From: an uncultured Myxococcales bacterium
GTDB lineage: Bacteria; Myxococcota_A; Bradymonadia; UBA7976; VGTA01
NCBI GenBank assembly: GCA_937146725.1
Contig: CAKZRU010000142.1
Span: 1 to 64,000 of the forward strand
Length of the DNA: 64,000 nucleotides
Reading direction: 5' to 3'
Made by a program: the position numbers and the translations under genes. Of the stretch, positions 43,615 through 52,060 are shown piece by piece. The notes below the pieces were generated by a model. The model was given only the letters and a program-made list of their open reading frames with translations, was not told the DNA's origin and did not search any database. Each line of letters starts with the position of its first letter. Position 1 is the stretch's first letter.

Positions 43615-45629
43615 TGAATCAGCTTAATCCACTTACTCAAGAAGCGCTTAGTGTTATTCACGCTATTTATGAAGATCATCTAGAAGATCGTTACGCCTAT
43701 CGAAATGAAATTCATCGACTCACTGCGAGTGGTCTATCTAATGCCTTTGGTAGCCTCGAACATTTCTTAGATCGCTATGGCTATATTAGTATCGATCAAC
43801 GACATGATGCATTACATCTTACTTCAAGTGGTTTAGCAGCAGCTCAGGGGGATTCCAGCCGCTTAAAGTCACTCAATGATGATATTCAATATCACTTTGC
43901 CAAAGAGATTGCTGAAGGTGTGATCAAAGATGCGCAAAAGATTAATGCCGGTAAGCGCTTTGACCAACACTATATTCGCTTTGAGGGGATTGGCCGTGGA
44001 GGGATGGGTTCTGTTTGGCGTGCTGAGCATCTCAAAACCGGTCGTGCTGTGGCCATCAAAACATTAGAGGGGATTGATGAAGTTGTCACCAGTGGCAGAA
44101 AAAGCGCACTCAAAAAGAGATTAGAACGCAAAATCAGACAATTAGCTGAGCTAGATCATCCCTTCATTTGCCCTATTCTTGATCTTAGCGTACATCATAC
44201 GCCCCCCTACTATGTGATGCCTCTTTATACCGGAGGAAGTCTAAGAGATTTACTGGCAAAGGGTCCTTTGCAACCAGAAATTGCCTTAAATCTTTTTTCT
44301 CAAATCTGTCTTGGTTTACATCACGCTCACCAACAAGGCGTTTTACATCTAGATCTCAAACCTGAAAATATCTTAATTGACCAACGAGGTAATATACGCC
44401 TCTTTGACTTTGGCATGAGCCGAACCATTGCTAAGCAGGTCTCGCAAGCAGGCCGTCAATCATATATTGGCTTAGGTTCTGTCGCTTACATGGCCCCAGA
44501 ACTTCTCCGAGATCCTCAGGCAGAGGCTGCGAGCATTGATATTTATGCTTTAGGTCTTGTTCTTTATGAGATGCTGATTGGTGAGCTTCCCGGTCGTCGT
44601 TCACCAATGCCAAGCGATGTCATTCAAGGCTTACCGCAACCGATCGATGACCTTTTCGACTCAATGACTCAAGATTCTGTTCAGCAACGTCCACAAGATA
44701 TGCAAGCAGTGCTTGATATTTTGAATCAAGTACCTCCCTTTGATCGCCTCTTTTCACAATCAATGGTCATGACTTTTATTAGTCCACCTTTTGAGTTACC
44801 AGGCTTAAAACATTTAACACTTCCAGAGTTTGAAGAGAGTCTTGACTTTCAAAAATCGGATAAAGATGTAGGCACTTATCGCTCAACAGAATCATCGGCT
44901 TCTGAGCGCCAACATCAGCAAAAGGCATCAACCGGAGTAACAACAAAAGCAAATGAGCTGATGACTCACTCTGAAGTTCAGACTCAAAGCAAGCAAGTCC
45001 AAACAGGTTCTAGGACAAAAGAGAATACCTCTACATTCTCTAACGGAAGTTCTTCAGTAGAAGCGATGTCAACAGAGGCGAACAACACTCACCATGAGGC
45101 TGTGAGTCAAGTAAATCAGACAGAGAGCAGTGTTTCCTCTAGTCCTAATTCAGATCAAGTGGAGCCAGCCGACAGTAATTTAGCGACCACGGGTATCAGT
45201 ACTGCATCTCCCTTAAGCACATCTGTTACTCAAACCGTAGAGAATCAAGGCATCGAAGAAGTTGAGCTCGAAGAGATTGAGGAATTAGATGATGTGGTTG
45301 AGGTAGAAGAACCTACCCATCAAAATCTCGCTGATGATAGTTCAGTTTTCAGTTCGGCACCACGTACCGGTCATCAGAGCTTTGTTTCCTCAACAAGAAA
45401 TCCTACAACTCAAGAGCAAGATATGCAGGCGATCGCCCAAGAAGCAGCTTCACGCTTTGAAGAAGCCTTAGATGATGACTTTGCCGATGATGAAAAAACC
45501 GCTTTACATAGTCGGCTGCCTCAAGAAGACAAGCCACATTTAAGCCAGCCGTATATTCCACGGAAAAGTCACTCCATTGCTCAACAGCTATTTGAGCAAC
45601 AAAAAAAAGGGAATCAGTTTAAGCAATGA
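43614..45629 (+). CDS. Ser/Thr protein kinase with winged-helix-like N-terminus and acidic tail
   Basis: The 671-residue protein has about 75 N-terminal residues resembling a winged helix (ALSVIHAIYEDHLEDRYAYR, GYISIDQRHDALHLTSSG). The kinase domain (122-375) has GIGRGGMGSVW, Lys149 in AIKTLEG, HLDLKPENIL (Asp247), DFGMSR (Asp265) and YMAPE. The usual HRD is HLD, so it is a non-RD kinase that may not need activation-loop phosphorylation. The tail (about 400-671) is disordered, Ser/Thr/Gln/Glu-rich and acidic around 545-570, with no membrane helix. Its stop overlaps the next gene by 4 bp. Confidence 0.87.
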   Translation: MNQLNPLTQEALSVIHAIYEDHLEDRYAYRNEIHRLTASGLSNAFGSLEHFLDRYGYISIDQRHDALHLTSSGLAAAQGDSSRLKSLNDDIQYHFAKEIAEGVIKDAQKINAGKRFDQHYIRFEGIGRGGMGSVWRAEHLKTGRAVAIKTLEGIDEVVTSGRKSALKKRLERKIRQLAELDHPFICPILDLSVHHTPPYYVMPLYTGGSLRDLLAKGPLQPEIALNLFSQICLGLHHAHQQGVLHLDLKPENILIDQRGNIRLFDFGMSRTIAKQVSQAGRQSYIGLGSVAYMAPELLRDPQAEAASIDIYALGLVLYEMLIGELPGRRSPMPSDVIQGLPQPIDDLFDSMTQDSVQQRPQDMQAVLDILNQVPPFDRLFSQSMVMTFISPPFELPGLKHLTLPEFEESLDFQKSDKDVGTYRSTESSASERQHQQKASTGVTTKANELMTHSEVQTQSKQVQTGSRTKENTSTFSNGSSSVEAMSTEANNTHHEAVSQVNQTESSVSSSPNSDQVEPADSNLATTGISTASPLSTSVTQTVENQGIEEVELEEIEELDDVVEVEEPTHQNLADDSSVFSSAPRTGHQSFVSSTRNPTTQEQDMQAIAQEAASRFEEALDDDFADDEKTALHSRLPQEDKPHLSQPYIPRKSHSIAQQLFEQQKKGNQFKQ

Positions 45630-46606
45630 GTGACTTGTTCTCTTTAGACTCTTCTAACTCACCAAAGCAAAGCCCAAAGCAAAGCCCAAAGCATAAAAGT
45701 CACTATCACTTTAGGTATAGTATCTTTAACGTTGAACTTGAGTTTCAAGAGACTCAACTTGTTGTACAAATGGGTATAAAAGCTCATGTCATCAACTTAA
45801 CAACTTTGTTTGCGCTCTATCGACGTGATCTAAAAAGCCAAGGTATCAGCGAACTCACCTTGGCTTTTAAACACAAAAATAAAATTAAGCGTGCTCGAAT
45901 ATATGCAGATCGAGGGGAAGCTGAGTTTGATGCTTTTGTTGATGCGTTAAAGGCCTTAAAACCTAATATCGATATTTCTGACTTGCCCGAAAAAAAAGCC
46001 TATGAGCACATGGGGAGTCAAGACCAACCGTGGTTGGTGATACTCGGCCTTATGTCTTTTTCGATCGTGTTAATTGCGATCTTAGGCCTGCCCTTGCTTT
46101 TACATGGTTTAGATCATGGCCAATGGAAGCTGCCTTTAGCTGAAGTCTATCAAAATCCTAAGCTTTTAAATCAAGGACCAAGTCGTAATCTCATATTTTC
46201 GGGTCACCTTGATCTTGAACAGGCTTTAACCCTTATTGAAGGAAAGGGAGATGAGCAGCAAAAGCAGATTGTTGCCCCCTTATATCCAAAGGCCGTTCAG
46301 TCAAAAAAACAACCTGCTGTTGTTCTTGTTTCTTTAAAGGGTCGAGCTCTAAAGCATTTGAACAGCTTGCAACAAGGACAAGTACAGCAAGGCATATTGA
46401 GAAACATTTGGTGGGAAGGCTTGGGCGAACAGACCAAACTCAAGCTTAAAGAAAAAGGAGTAAAGATTTCGGATCAATCGGTCTTAATTGAAATGGGTAT
46501 TACGCAACGTGATGACTTACAACTGTATCTAAGTTTTATCTTAGTTCTGTCATTGTTTACCACAATTGCAGTCCTTTATCTAAAACCGGTCAACTATAAA
46601 ACCTAG
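45626..46606 (+). CDS. Membrane protein of unknown function, coupled to the kinase
   Basis: The 326-residue protein begins with an ATGA overlap on the kinase stop. An SPKQ-repeated polar N-terminus is followed by a beta-rich cytoplasmic domain (about 25-125), which could be PH-like. A first membrane helix lies near 138-160 (WLVILGLMSFSIVLIAILGL), then a roughly 130-residue extracytoplasmic domain and a final helix (LYLSFILVLSLFTTIAVLYL, about 300-320). The family is not recognised. Coupling suggests it is a substrate or membrane partner of the kinase. Confidence 0.65.
   Translation: MSDLFSLDSSNSPKQSPKQSPKHKSHYHFRYSIFNVELEFQETQLVVQMGIKAHVINLTTLFALYRRDLKSQGISELTLAFKHKNKIKRARIYADRGEAEFDAFVDALKALKPNIDISDLPEKKAYEHMGSQDQPWLVILGLMSFSIVLIAILGLPLLLHGLDHGQWKLPLAEVYQNPKLLNQGPSRNLIFSGHLDLEQALTLIEGKGDEQQKQIVAPLYPKAVQSKKQPAVVLVSLKGRALKHLNSLQQGQVQQGILRNIWWEGLGEQTKLKLKEKGVKISDQSVLIEMGITQRDDLQLYLSFILVLSLFTTIAVLYLKPVNYKT
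45662..45693 (+). repeat. 12-bp tandem repeat encoding SPKQ
   Basis: ccaaagcaaagc occurs at 45662-45673 and 45674-45685, then a partial copy to 45693. It is in frame near the N-terminus of the kinase-coupled membrane protein. Confidence 0.85.
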
Positions 46607-46614
46607 GTATACGT

Positions 46615-47115
46615 ATGCAAGCTCAAACTCCATTAGCGGAGATCTACCAAGAAAGCATTCAAACTATAAATCAAGGCGAACTTAATCTCGCTGATTATCA
46701 AGACCATGCGATTTTATTTGTGAACACTGCAAGTCGCTGTGGCTTTACGCCTCAGTACAAGGATCTTGAGGCTCTGTATCAAAATTATAAGTCAAAGTCC
46801 GTACTCCTCATTGGCTTTCCCTGCAACCAATTCGGTAAGCAAGAACCAGGAAACCACGAAGCAATTCAAGAGTTTTGCTCCTTAAATTATGGGGTCAGCT
46901 TTCCACTCACCCAAAAAATCGATGTTAATGGTCCCCAAGCCCATTCCATCTATAGGCGCCTTACTTCAGCCCAACCCGGTTTTTTAGGAACTCAAAGAAT
47001 CAAATGGAATTTTACTAAGTTCTTGCTCACACCTCATGCCGGTGCCCTTTTTCGTTTTGCCCCAATCACACCTATTCGCAAGATTGAAAGCCAACTTTTA
47101 AAATATATTAAATAA
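46615..47115 (+). CDS. Glutathione peroxidase (Cys type)
   Basis: The 166-residue thioredoxin-fold protein has the peroxidatic cysteine in NTASRCGFTPQYKDLEALYQ (about residue 43), the second GPx motif GFPCNQFGKQEPG (about 76-88) and the catalytic Trp in IKWNFTKFLL. It reduces hydroperoxides with glutathione or thioredoxin. It carries Cys rather than selenocysteine. It is 8 bp after the membrane-protein gene. Confidence 0.93.
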   Translation: MQAQTPLAEIYQESIQTINQGELNLADYQDHAILFVNTASRCGFTPQYKDLEALYQNYKSKSVLLIGFPCNQFGKQEPGNHEAIQEFCSLNYGVSFPLTQKIDVNGPQAHSIYRRLTSAQPGFLGTQRIKWNFTKFLLTPHAGALFRFAPITPIRKIESQLLKYIK

Positions 47116-47234
47116 AAAGCTCAAGATTGCTTGTCTTTGTCTCACGACTTGAATAATACTTAAGAAGGCCTTTGAGGCTTGATAAAACAAAATAGGTGAA
47201 GAGTAAGGCTAAAAGCCGATTGGAGAAAAGCAAC

Positions 47235-48509
47235 GTGAAGGAAGAGGCGAGCCCCACCCTGTTGTTGGTGGTGAATGTTGAGACAACATGCGATATTAGT
47301 AAACGCTTAGATCCTCGAGAAGTTATCGAGTTATCTGTGGTTGCTTTAGATGGTCATACACTCTCGATGATTGCTAATTTCCAGCGCTTTGTTAGACCTG
47401 AGGTTCATCCTGAGTTAAGCCCTTTCTGTGTGGCTGAAACAGGTATTGGACAGGCTTATATTGATCAAAGTGAAGTCCTAGAGGATGTTCTTGAAGAACT
47501 CAGCCAATGGGTTGAGGAACTCACAGCAAACTCTGAGTTGATCCAAGTGTTTTCTTTTACCCACCCCCAATTACAGGTGCTTAAGCAGCAGGCCCAAGAT
47601 GAAGAACTTGATCTGCCAATTTGGCTTGAAAGTTGGGTTAATCTATGTGCTACTTTTAAAAAGCATTTTCAGATCAACGGTTTCCAGACCCTTGATAAAG
47701 CTTTGGCTTATCTGGGAACCACCACCGATGAAAGCGGAGAACCGGAGCAAACGGGTCTTGCAAAAGCCCATAATGCTACCAAACTTCTCATTGACCTTAT
47801 AAAACTTGATGCCCGGATGGAAGCTGTGTCAGAACAAGATTCATATAAATCAGATAAACCTGCAGTCCAAGAAAAGCCAGGAGACTGGCGCTGTGATCGC
47901 TGCAATTTCTTAAACTTCGCTCGCCGTAATTTTTGCAAAGATTGCGGAGCCACAAAGCCAGGGTTTACACCTTCTCAAAATCAGAGAAGTGGTCAATTTA
48001 CTCAGGGTCAATTTACTCAGGGTCAATTTACTCAGGGTCAATTTACTCAGGGAGAAGGTCGACCTGGCGATTGGAAGTGTGAGCGCTGTAATTTTAATAA
48101 CTTTGCTCGCCGTAATTTCTGCAAAGACTGTGGTGGTTCCCGTCCTGGCGGTGCACCACAAAGAACAGGTGGTGGCTATGGCGGTGGCGGCGGCGGCTAC
48201 GGTGGTGGTGGCGGCGGCTACGGCGGTGGCGGCGGCTACGGCGGTGGTGGCGGCTACGGTGGCGGTGGCCAACAACGTGGTCAGCGTGGTCCAAGAATGA
48301 AGCCCGGCGATTGGCGCTGTCCTGACTGTAGCTTTGTTAACTTTGCCCGGCGTAATTCTTGCAAAGATTGCGGTTGTGATCGCCCTGAGCGAGAATTAGG
48401 TGGCAATAGTGGTCGCCCAGGAGATTGGAATTGTACTGGCTGCGGTTATCACAACTTTGCGTATCGTAAAGAATGTGGCCAATGCGATGGTCCAAAGACT
48501 GAAACCTAA
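47235..48509 (+). CDS. Degenerate ERI-1-like exonuclease domain fused to four RanBP2 zinc fingers and a Gly/Tyr-rich tract
   Basis: I use GTG 47235, with GGAG 9 bp upstream; GTG 47196 would add 13 residues. The 424-residue protein opens with a DEDDh/ERI-1-like fold (about 8-195): LLLVVNVETTC, then FQRFVRPEVHPELSPFCVAE. Key acids look lost: DxE is Asn14-x-Glu16, the second Asp aligns with Gln112, and the final HxxxxD block is replaced (KAHNATKLL). Four RanBP2 fingers (WxCxxCxxxNFARRxxCxxC type) lie at about 215-243, 276-304, 356-384 and 394-421. In eukaryotes such fingers bind single-stranded RNA. Between them are four QFTQG units and a GGGYGGGG tract (about 312-345). RNA binding is inferred; nuclease activity is doubtful. 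Confidence 0.8.
   Translation: MKEEASPTLLLVVNVETTCDISKRLDPREVIELSVVALDGHTLSMIANFQRFVRPEVHPELSPFCVAETGIGQAYIDQSEVLEDVLEELSQWVEELTANSELIQVFSFTHPQLQVLKQQAQDEELDLPIWLESWVNLCATFKKHFQINGFQTLDKALAYLGTTTDESGEPEQTGLAKAHNATKLLIDLIKLDARMEAVSEQDSYKSDKPAVQEKPGDWRCDRCNFLNFARRNFCKDCGATKPGFTPSQNQRSGQFTQGQFTQGQFTQGQFTQGEGRPGDWKCERCNFNNFARRNFCKDCGGSRPGGAPQRTGGGYGGGGGGYGGGGGGYGGGGGYGGGGGYGGGGQQRGQRGPRMKPGDWRCPDCSFVNFARRNSCKDCGCDRPERELGGNSGRPGDWNCTGCGYHNFAYRKECGQCDGPKTET
47991..48050 (+). repeat. 15-bp tandem repeat x4 encoding QFTQG
   Basis: Four identical in-frame copies of ggtcaatttactcag lie at 47991-48005, 48006-48020, 48021-48035 and 48036-48050, in the linker between zinc fingers 1 and 2. Confidence 0.95.
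48168..48269 (+). repeat. Gly/Tyr low-complexity tract (GGYGGGG units)
   Basis: An in-frame run of ggcggt/ggctac codons encodes about six units of the type GGYGGGG between zinc fingers 2 and 3, ending in QQRGQRG. The local GC content is far above that of its surroundings. Confidence 0.93.
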
Positions 48510-48510
48510 G

Positions 48511-49284
48511 ATGCAAGTCGCTCATACGCCTTCCCTTTGCGGAGTTCTTAGCGATATTGATGACACTCTTACCTGGGAAGGTCGTTTGGTACCTAGTGCC
48601 TTCGCAAAACTTCATGAGCTACAAGAGCAGGGCGTAAAGGTTGTTTTAGTGACCGGCCGACCAGCAGGTTGGGTAGATCATATCGCCCGCATGTGGCCGG
48701 TTGATGCTGTTGTTGGTGAAAATGGTGGTTTGTGGGCTTATATGGAAGATGGTAAGCTTGTTCAACGCTATTTTGCCTCGGCAGCAGAAAGAGCTCAAAG
48801 TAGAGTAAAGCTTGCACAGCTCTCCCAAGAGATTTTAGCCCGCTATCCAGGAGCCGGTCTTGCTTCCGATCAATCATACAGAGCCTTAGATCTAGCCATC
48901 GACTTCTGTGAAGATGTTCCACCATTGGCTGATGAGCAAGTACAAGGTATCTTACAATGCTTCTTAGATGCCGGTGCTCATGCTAAAATCTCATCAATTC
49001 ATGTAAACGGTTGGTTTGGCCATTGGAATAAGCTTGATGGTGTGAGACAACTCTTTAAAGAGCTTTGGGATTTAGACTTAGCCACTCAGTTGGATAAATG
49101 GGTATATTTTGGTGATTCGGCGAATGATGAACCTATGTTTGAAGCTTTTAAATATAGTGTTGGTGTCGCCAATATTGCTCCTTTTTTAGAACAGATGCAC
49201 TTTCACCCAAAATGGATTACCCAAGCCAATGGCGGAATGGGATTTTGTGAAGGCATTGATGCATTAAGTTTGGTGACAAAATAG
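48511..49284 (+). CDS. HAD superfamily sugar-phosphatase-like hydrolase
   Basis: The 257-residue protein starts at ATG 48511, one base after the stop of the zinc-finger gene, so translation is probably coupled. It has motif I (LSDIDDTLTWEG, about 14-25), motif II (VVLVTGRPAGW, about 46-56), the C2 cap and motif IV (YFGDSANDEPMFEAF, about 203-217). It resembles Cof, trehalose-phosphate and mannosyl-3-phosphoglycerate phosphatases. The substrate is unknown. Link to the zinc-finger protein is by position only. Confidence 0.88.
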   Translation: MQVAHTPSLCGVLSDIDDTLTWEGRLVPSAFAKLHELQEQGVKVVLVTGRPAGWVDHIARMWPVDAVVGENGGLWAYMEDGKLVQRYFASAAERAQSRVKLAQLSQEILARYPGAGLASDQSYRALDLAIDFCEDVPPLADEQVQGILQCFLDAGAHAKISSIHVNGWFGHWNKLDGVRQLFKELWDLDLATQLDKWVYFGDSANDEPMFEAFKYSVGVANIAPFLEQMHFHPKWITQANGGMGFCEGIDALSLVTK

Positions 49285-49339
49285 TCAGTCTTTAATGGTT
49301 TTCCAACCTGTTTGTGGTGAGTGATAAAGGAGATCTTAG

Positions 49340-49678
49340 GTGAGAATTGCTTTAAATCAACAACAAAAAGGCCTACAAAGAGCTCAGTCTCAAGTCAACG
49401 TAGCGGCTCATCGCATCGCCAAATGGGGCCTCTCTGAGACTCACTCTTCTGATACTCTCAGCATTGATGGAATTGAACGACCTAGAAAGGTTCTCGATCA
49501 AGTCTGGGGAGGGCAGAATAAGCTTGATCCCAATATAGATTTGGGTGAAGAGGCAATTCGCTTAAAGTCAGCCGAATGGGCCTTTAGAGCAAATATTGCT
49601 GCCACAAGGACTGTTTTGGATATGGAGCGTATCGCGGCTAACCTAGGTGCTGACGAGCCCAAAGATCCTAAGGCATAG
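49340..49678 (+). CDS. Small flagellar-basal-body-rod-like protein (FlgC-like)
   Basis: The 112-residue protein starts at GTG 49340, with AAGGAG 7 bp upstream. The N-terminal GLQRAQSQVNVAAHRIAKWG and C-terminal DLGEEAIRLKSAEWAFRANI correspond to the paired helices of flagellar rod/hook proteins (GLxxAxxxLDVxAxNIAN and VDLxxEMVxLxxAxxxFxAN). The long middle domain is missing, so it is shorter than FlgC (about 135 residues). No flagellar gene adjoins it. It may be a relic or an adapted rod-like helical-bundle protein. Confidence 0.65.
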   Translation: MRIALNQQQKGLQRAQSQVNVAAHRIAKWGLSETHSSDTLSIDGIERPRKVLDQVWGGQNKLDPNIDLGEEAIRLKSAEWAFRANIAATRTVLDMERIAANLGADEPKDPKA

Positions 49679-49693
49679 AAAAAGCTGAGAACT

Positions 49694-50917
49694 TTGAAGT
49701 TATTTGCTAAGACTCGTCTTAATCAGCATAGCTTAAGTTTTGCTTTGCAACTGAGTATCTATAGCTGCTTGTTAGTCCCTTTGCTTATCCCTAAAATGAG
49801 CTTTGGTCAGTCATTAGAATCTGCATCCAACTCCGTTGATGCTGTCGAAATGAATGTGCCCAAAACCTTATCTCGTACCCAACTTTCCCGACGCCTTCGA
49901 AAAATCTTAGCCGATGGAGAAAAGCTTACGGTAACCCAGGTGACTGAAGGTATGCTCAAACTCATTGTGCAGGACTTAAGTTACCTAAAGGTAAAGCTCA
50001 TCAATCCAATGGTGATTCGTGGTGTTATTCCCAAAGCGCCTCTCAGCGCAACAATGGCCTCATGGGCAGAATCTAGATTGAGCTCTTTAATACACCAAGA
50101 GAGCTCCATTATGCTTCGAGAGTGTATTTCTTGTAAACGTCAAGTCACTAAGGTTGATGAGCAACGCTTTGTATTTACTTATGGCAACTTACAAAACAAT
50201 GAAAATTCATCTGTAAATACCGATACAAAATTTCAGTCAGCTTTAGATATTACCCTGACTTGGTCAGCAAGCCGTATGATCATGATTGCACATGCGCGAC
50301 TGCTTTCTGCACAAGGTGAATTACTATGGAATGAGTCATATCGATCGGGAGATTTTGGTGCGCTTGCCAAGCGTGGGATCGGTAATCAAAAAGACGAGAC
50401 ATCCATTGCTAAATATCAAAAGTTAGCCACAATCCCTGATGACCAATTTTTAGATCTCAAAGAAATTGATTTTGGAGTCGCTCTCAGATCAGGTCAAGGA
50501 AGTACTAACAATGTACTCGCAAAAGTTGGAGCAGGCTATGGCGTATTTTTTGGGGGACAAGATCAATATCTTTTAATGCTCAAAGGAATGATGAGTTTTA
50601 ATAATCTTTTCTTTACTGATGTTAAATTAGAATTTCGAAGGCGTTTAAGCGAGCTTTCAACCAGCACAATGGTAGCAACTCCAAGCATCAAGCAAAGAGC
50701 AATGCTCGCAAGTCAAGGTCTGTGGCTTAAAGCGATGTTAGGCATACCATTTTCACCGTTTATTACAGGAAAGTCTTTTGGTTTCGGCCTTCTTTACATG
50801 ACGCCTTATCGAATTGGTATAGCCGGAAATATGCTTTATGCTTTTGAATTTGATGAAAGAGAAGATCCGGCTCCTGGTGGTTTTGGAGCAGATTTAAACT
50901 TAGTGATTAACTTTTAA
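49694..50917 (+). CDS. Predicted secreted/outer-membrane protein of unknown function
   Basis: The 407-residue protein starts at TTG 49694 (GAGA upstream). A signal peptide runs to about residue 38 (LLVPLLIPKMSFGQ). The first half is alpha/beta with a Cys pair (LRECISCKRQ) and a strand pattern LDITLTWSASRMIMIAHARL, like penicillin-binding-protein-activator or LpoB-like folds. The second half alternates and ends LNLVINF, a terminal-Phe barrel signal. The family is not recognised. It lies 15 bp after the rod-like gene. Confidence 0.65.
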   Translation: MKLFAKTRLNQHSLSFALQLSIYSCLLVPLLIPKMSFGQSLESASNSVDAVEMNVPKTLSRTQLSRRLRKILADGEKLTVTQVTEGMLKLIVQDLSYLKVKLINPMVIRGVIPKAPLSATMASWAESRLSSLIHQESSIMLRECISCKRQVTKVDEQRFVFTYGNLQNNENSSVNTDTKFQSALDITLTWSASRMIMIAHARLLSAQGELLWNESYRSGDFGALAKRGIGNQKDETSIAKYQKLATIPDDQFLDLKEIDFGVALRSGQGSTNNVLAKVGAGYGVFFGGQDQYLLMLKGMMSFNNLFFTDVKLEFRRRLSELSTSTMVATPSIKQRAMLASQGLWLKAMLGIPFSPFITGKSFGFGLLYMTPYRIGIAGNMLYAFEFDEREDPAPGGFGADLNLVINF

Positions 50918-50944
50918 TCAAACTTGCTCAAAAGCGAGTTCAAG

Positions 50945-52033
50945 CTAACGTTCAAAAACTTGCCTCTGTCCATGGCATGCTAGAACAAGTCCTAGAGCAA
51001 TAAAGACAGTCACCAATGAAGTTCCACCATAACTCAAAATAGGAAGTGTTACTCCGGTCACCGGTAAAAGATTAAGAACCATCCCTACATTCATCATAAT
51101 ATGCCAAAAGAAAAAGGCAGCAATGCCCAAAGCTAAATGCTTACTAAAGCGATCCCGAGCCGTATAAACCGTATACATGATCGATAAGAGCAGAGCTAAA
51201 TATAATAAAAGAGTAAAGGAGCTTCCTAAAAAACCATGTTCTTCAGCTAACTTGGCAAAAACAAAGTCGGTGTGATTTTCAGGTAAAAAACCTCCAGCCA
51301 CCTGTGTACCTAAGCCCTTACCTTGACCGGTAAGCCCTCCGGAGCCTACACTTACTTGCGACTGATATGAATGCCAGCCGGCTCCAAGTTTATCGACTTT
51401 GCCATCAATTAAAGTCAAAATTCGTTCTTTTTGGTATCGTTTCAATAAAAATTGCCAAGCAATCGGCAGAAACATGACAGCTGCAATGATAAGACCGATT
51501 AAACTTTTACGATCAAAGCGTTCGATCATACACATACTTAAAGTAATTAACATAAGCATCAAAGTATGACCTAGGTCAGGCTCAATAAACACCAAGAACA
51601 TCGGTAAGCCAATTAAGCTAGCAATGACCAAAATATCACTTAAAATATAGTTTGGCTTGGTATAACGCTGAAACCAAGCAGCTAAGGAAATAATTAAACC
51701 AAGCTTGGCAAGTTCAGAGGGTTGAAAGTTAAAAAAGCCTAGGTCGATCCAACGTCTAGAACCATTGACAACTTTTCCAATCAATAAAACTAATACAAGT
51801 AAGCTGTTCATTATAATATAAACGATTGGTGCTAAGCGTCTTAAGTAATGAAGATCAACCAACGAAAATATAATCATTATGGGGGTAGCAATACCAAACC
51901 ACTTTAGCTGCTGAATATGCATATTGTTAATGTGGGGCCCAACAGTACCCTCAAGGTTATAAATACTTAATGAACACAGTAAAAATAGAACAAAAAGTAA
52001 CCCCCAATGTATACTTTGAGGCCGTCTAAACAT
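50945..52033 (-). CDS. rodA: Rod-shape SEDS glycosyltransferase RodA
   Basis: The 362-residue, roughly ten-helix SEDS protein has SRRWIDLGFFNFQPSELAKL (about 92-111), the EHGFLGS loop after a large periplasmic segment, and LPVTGVTLPILSYGGTSLV near the C-terminus. The usual catalytic Asp region (GKVDKLGAGWHSYQSQVSVG) is present. RodA polymerises lateral-wall peptidoglycan from lipid II with PBP2, whose gene lies directly upstream. AGGGA precedes the ATG. The intergenic region carries a 20-bp tandem duplication. Confidence 0.93.
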   Translation of the reverse strand: MFRRPQSIHWGLLFVLFLLCSLSIYNLEGTVGPHINNMHIQQLKWFGIATPIMIIFSLVDLHYLRRLAPIVYIIMNSLLVLVLLIGKVVNGSRRWIDLGFFNFQPSELAKLGLIISLAAWFQRYTKPNYILSDILVIASLIGLPMFLVFIEPDLGHTLMLMLITLSMCMIERFDRKSLIGLIIAAVMFLPIAWQFLLKRYQKERILTLIDGKVDKLGAGWHSYQSQVSVGSGGLTGQGKGLGTQVAGGFLPENHTDFVFAKLAEEHGFLGSSFTLLLYLALLLSIMYTVYTARDRFSKHLALGIAAFFFWHIMMNVGMVLNLLPVTGVTLPILSYGGTSLVTVFIALGLVLACHGQRQVFER

Positions 52034-52060
52034 GCTTCATCCCTGACTAAGTGTATATAA

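Noticed and set aside
47910..48300. Long Ala/Val/Thr- and His/Arg-rich frames on both strands across the Gly/Tyr tract
   Set aside because: They are by-products of the ggcggt/ggctac codon repeat; only the frame with zinc fingers on both sides is real.
50918..50944. A 7-bp hairpin (AACTTGC/GCGAGTT) between the convergent secreted-protein gene and rodA
   Set aside because: It could act as a terminator, but no T-run follows on either strand.
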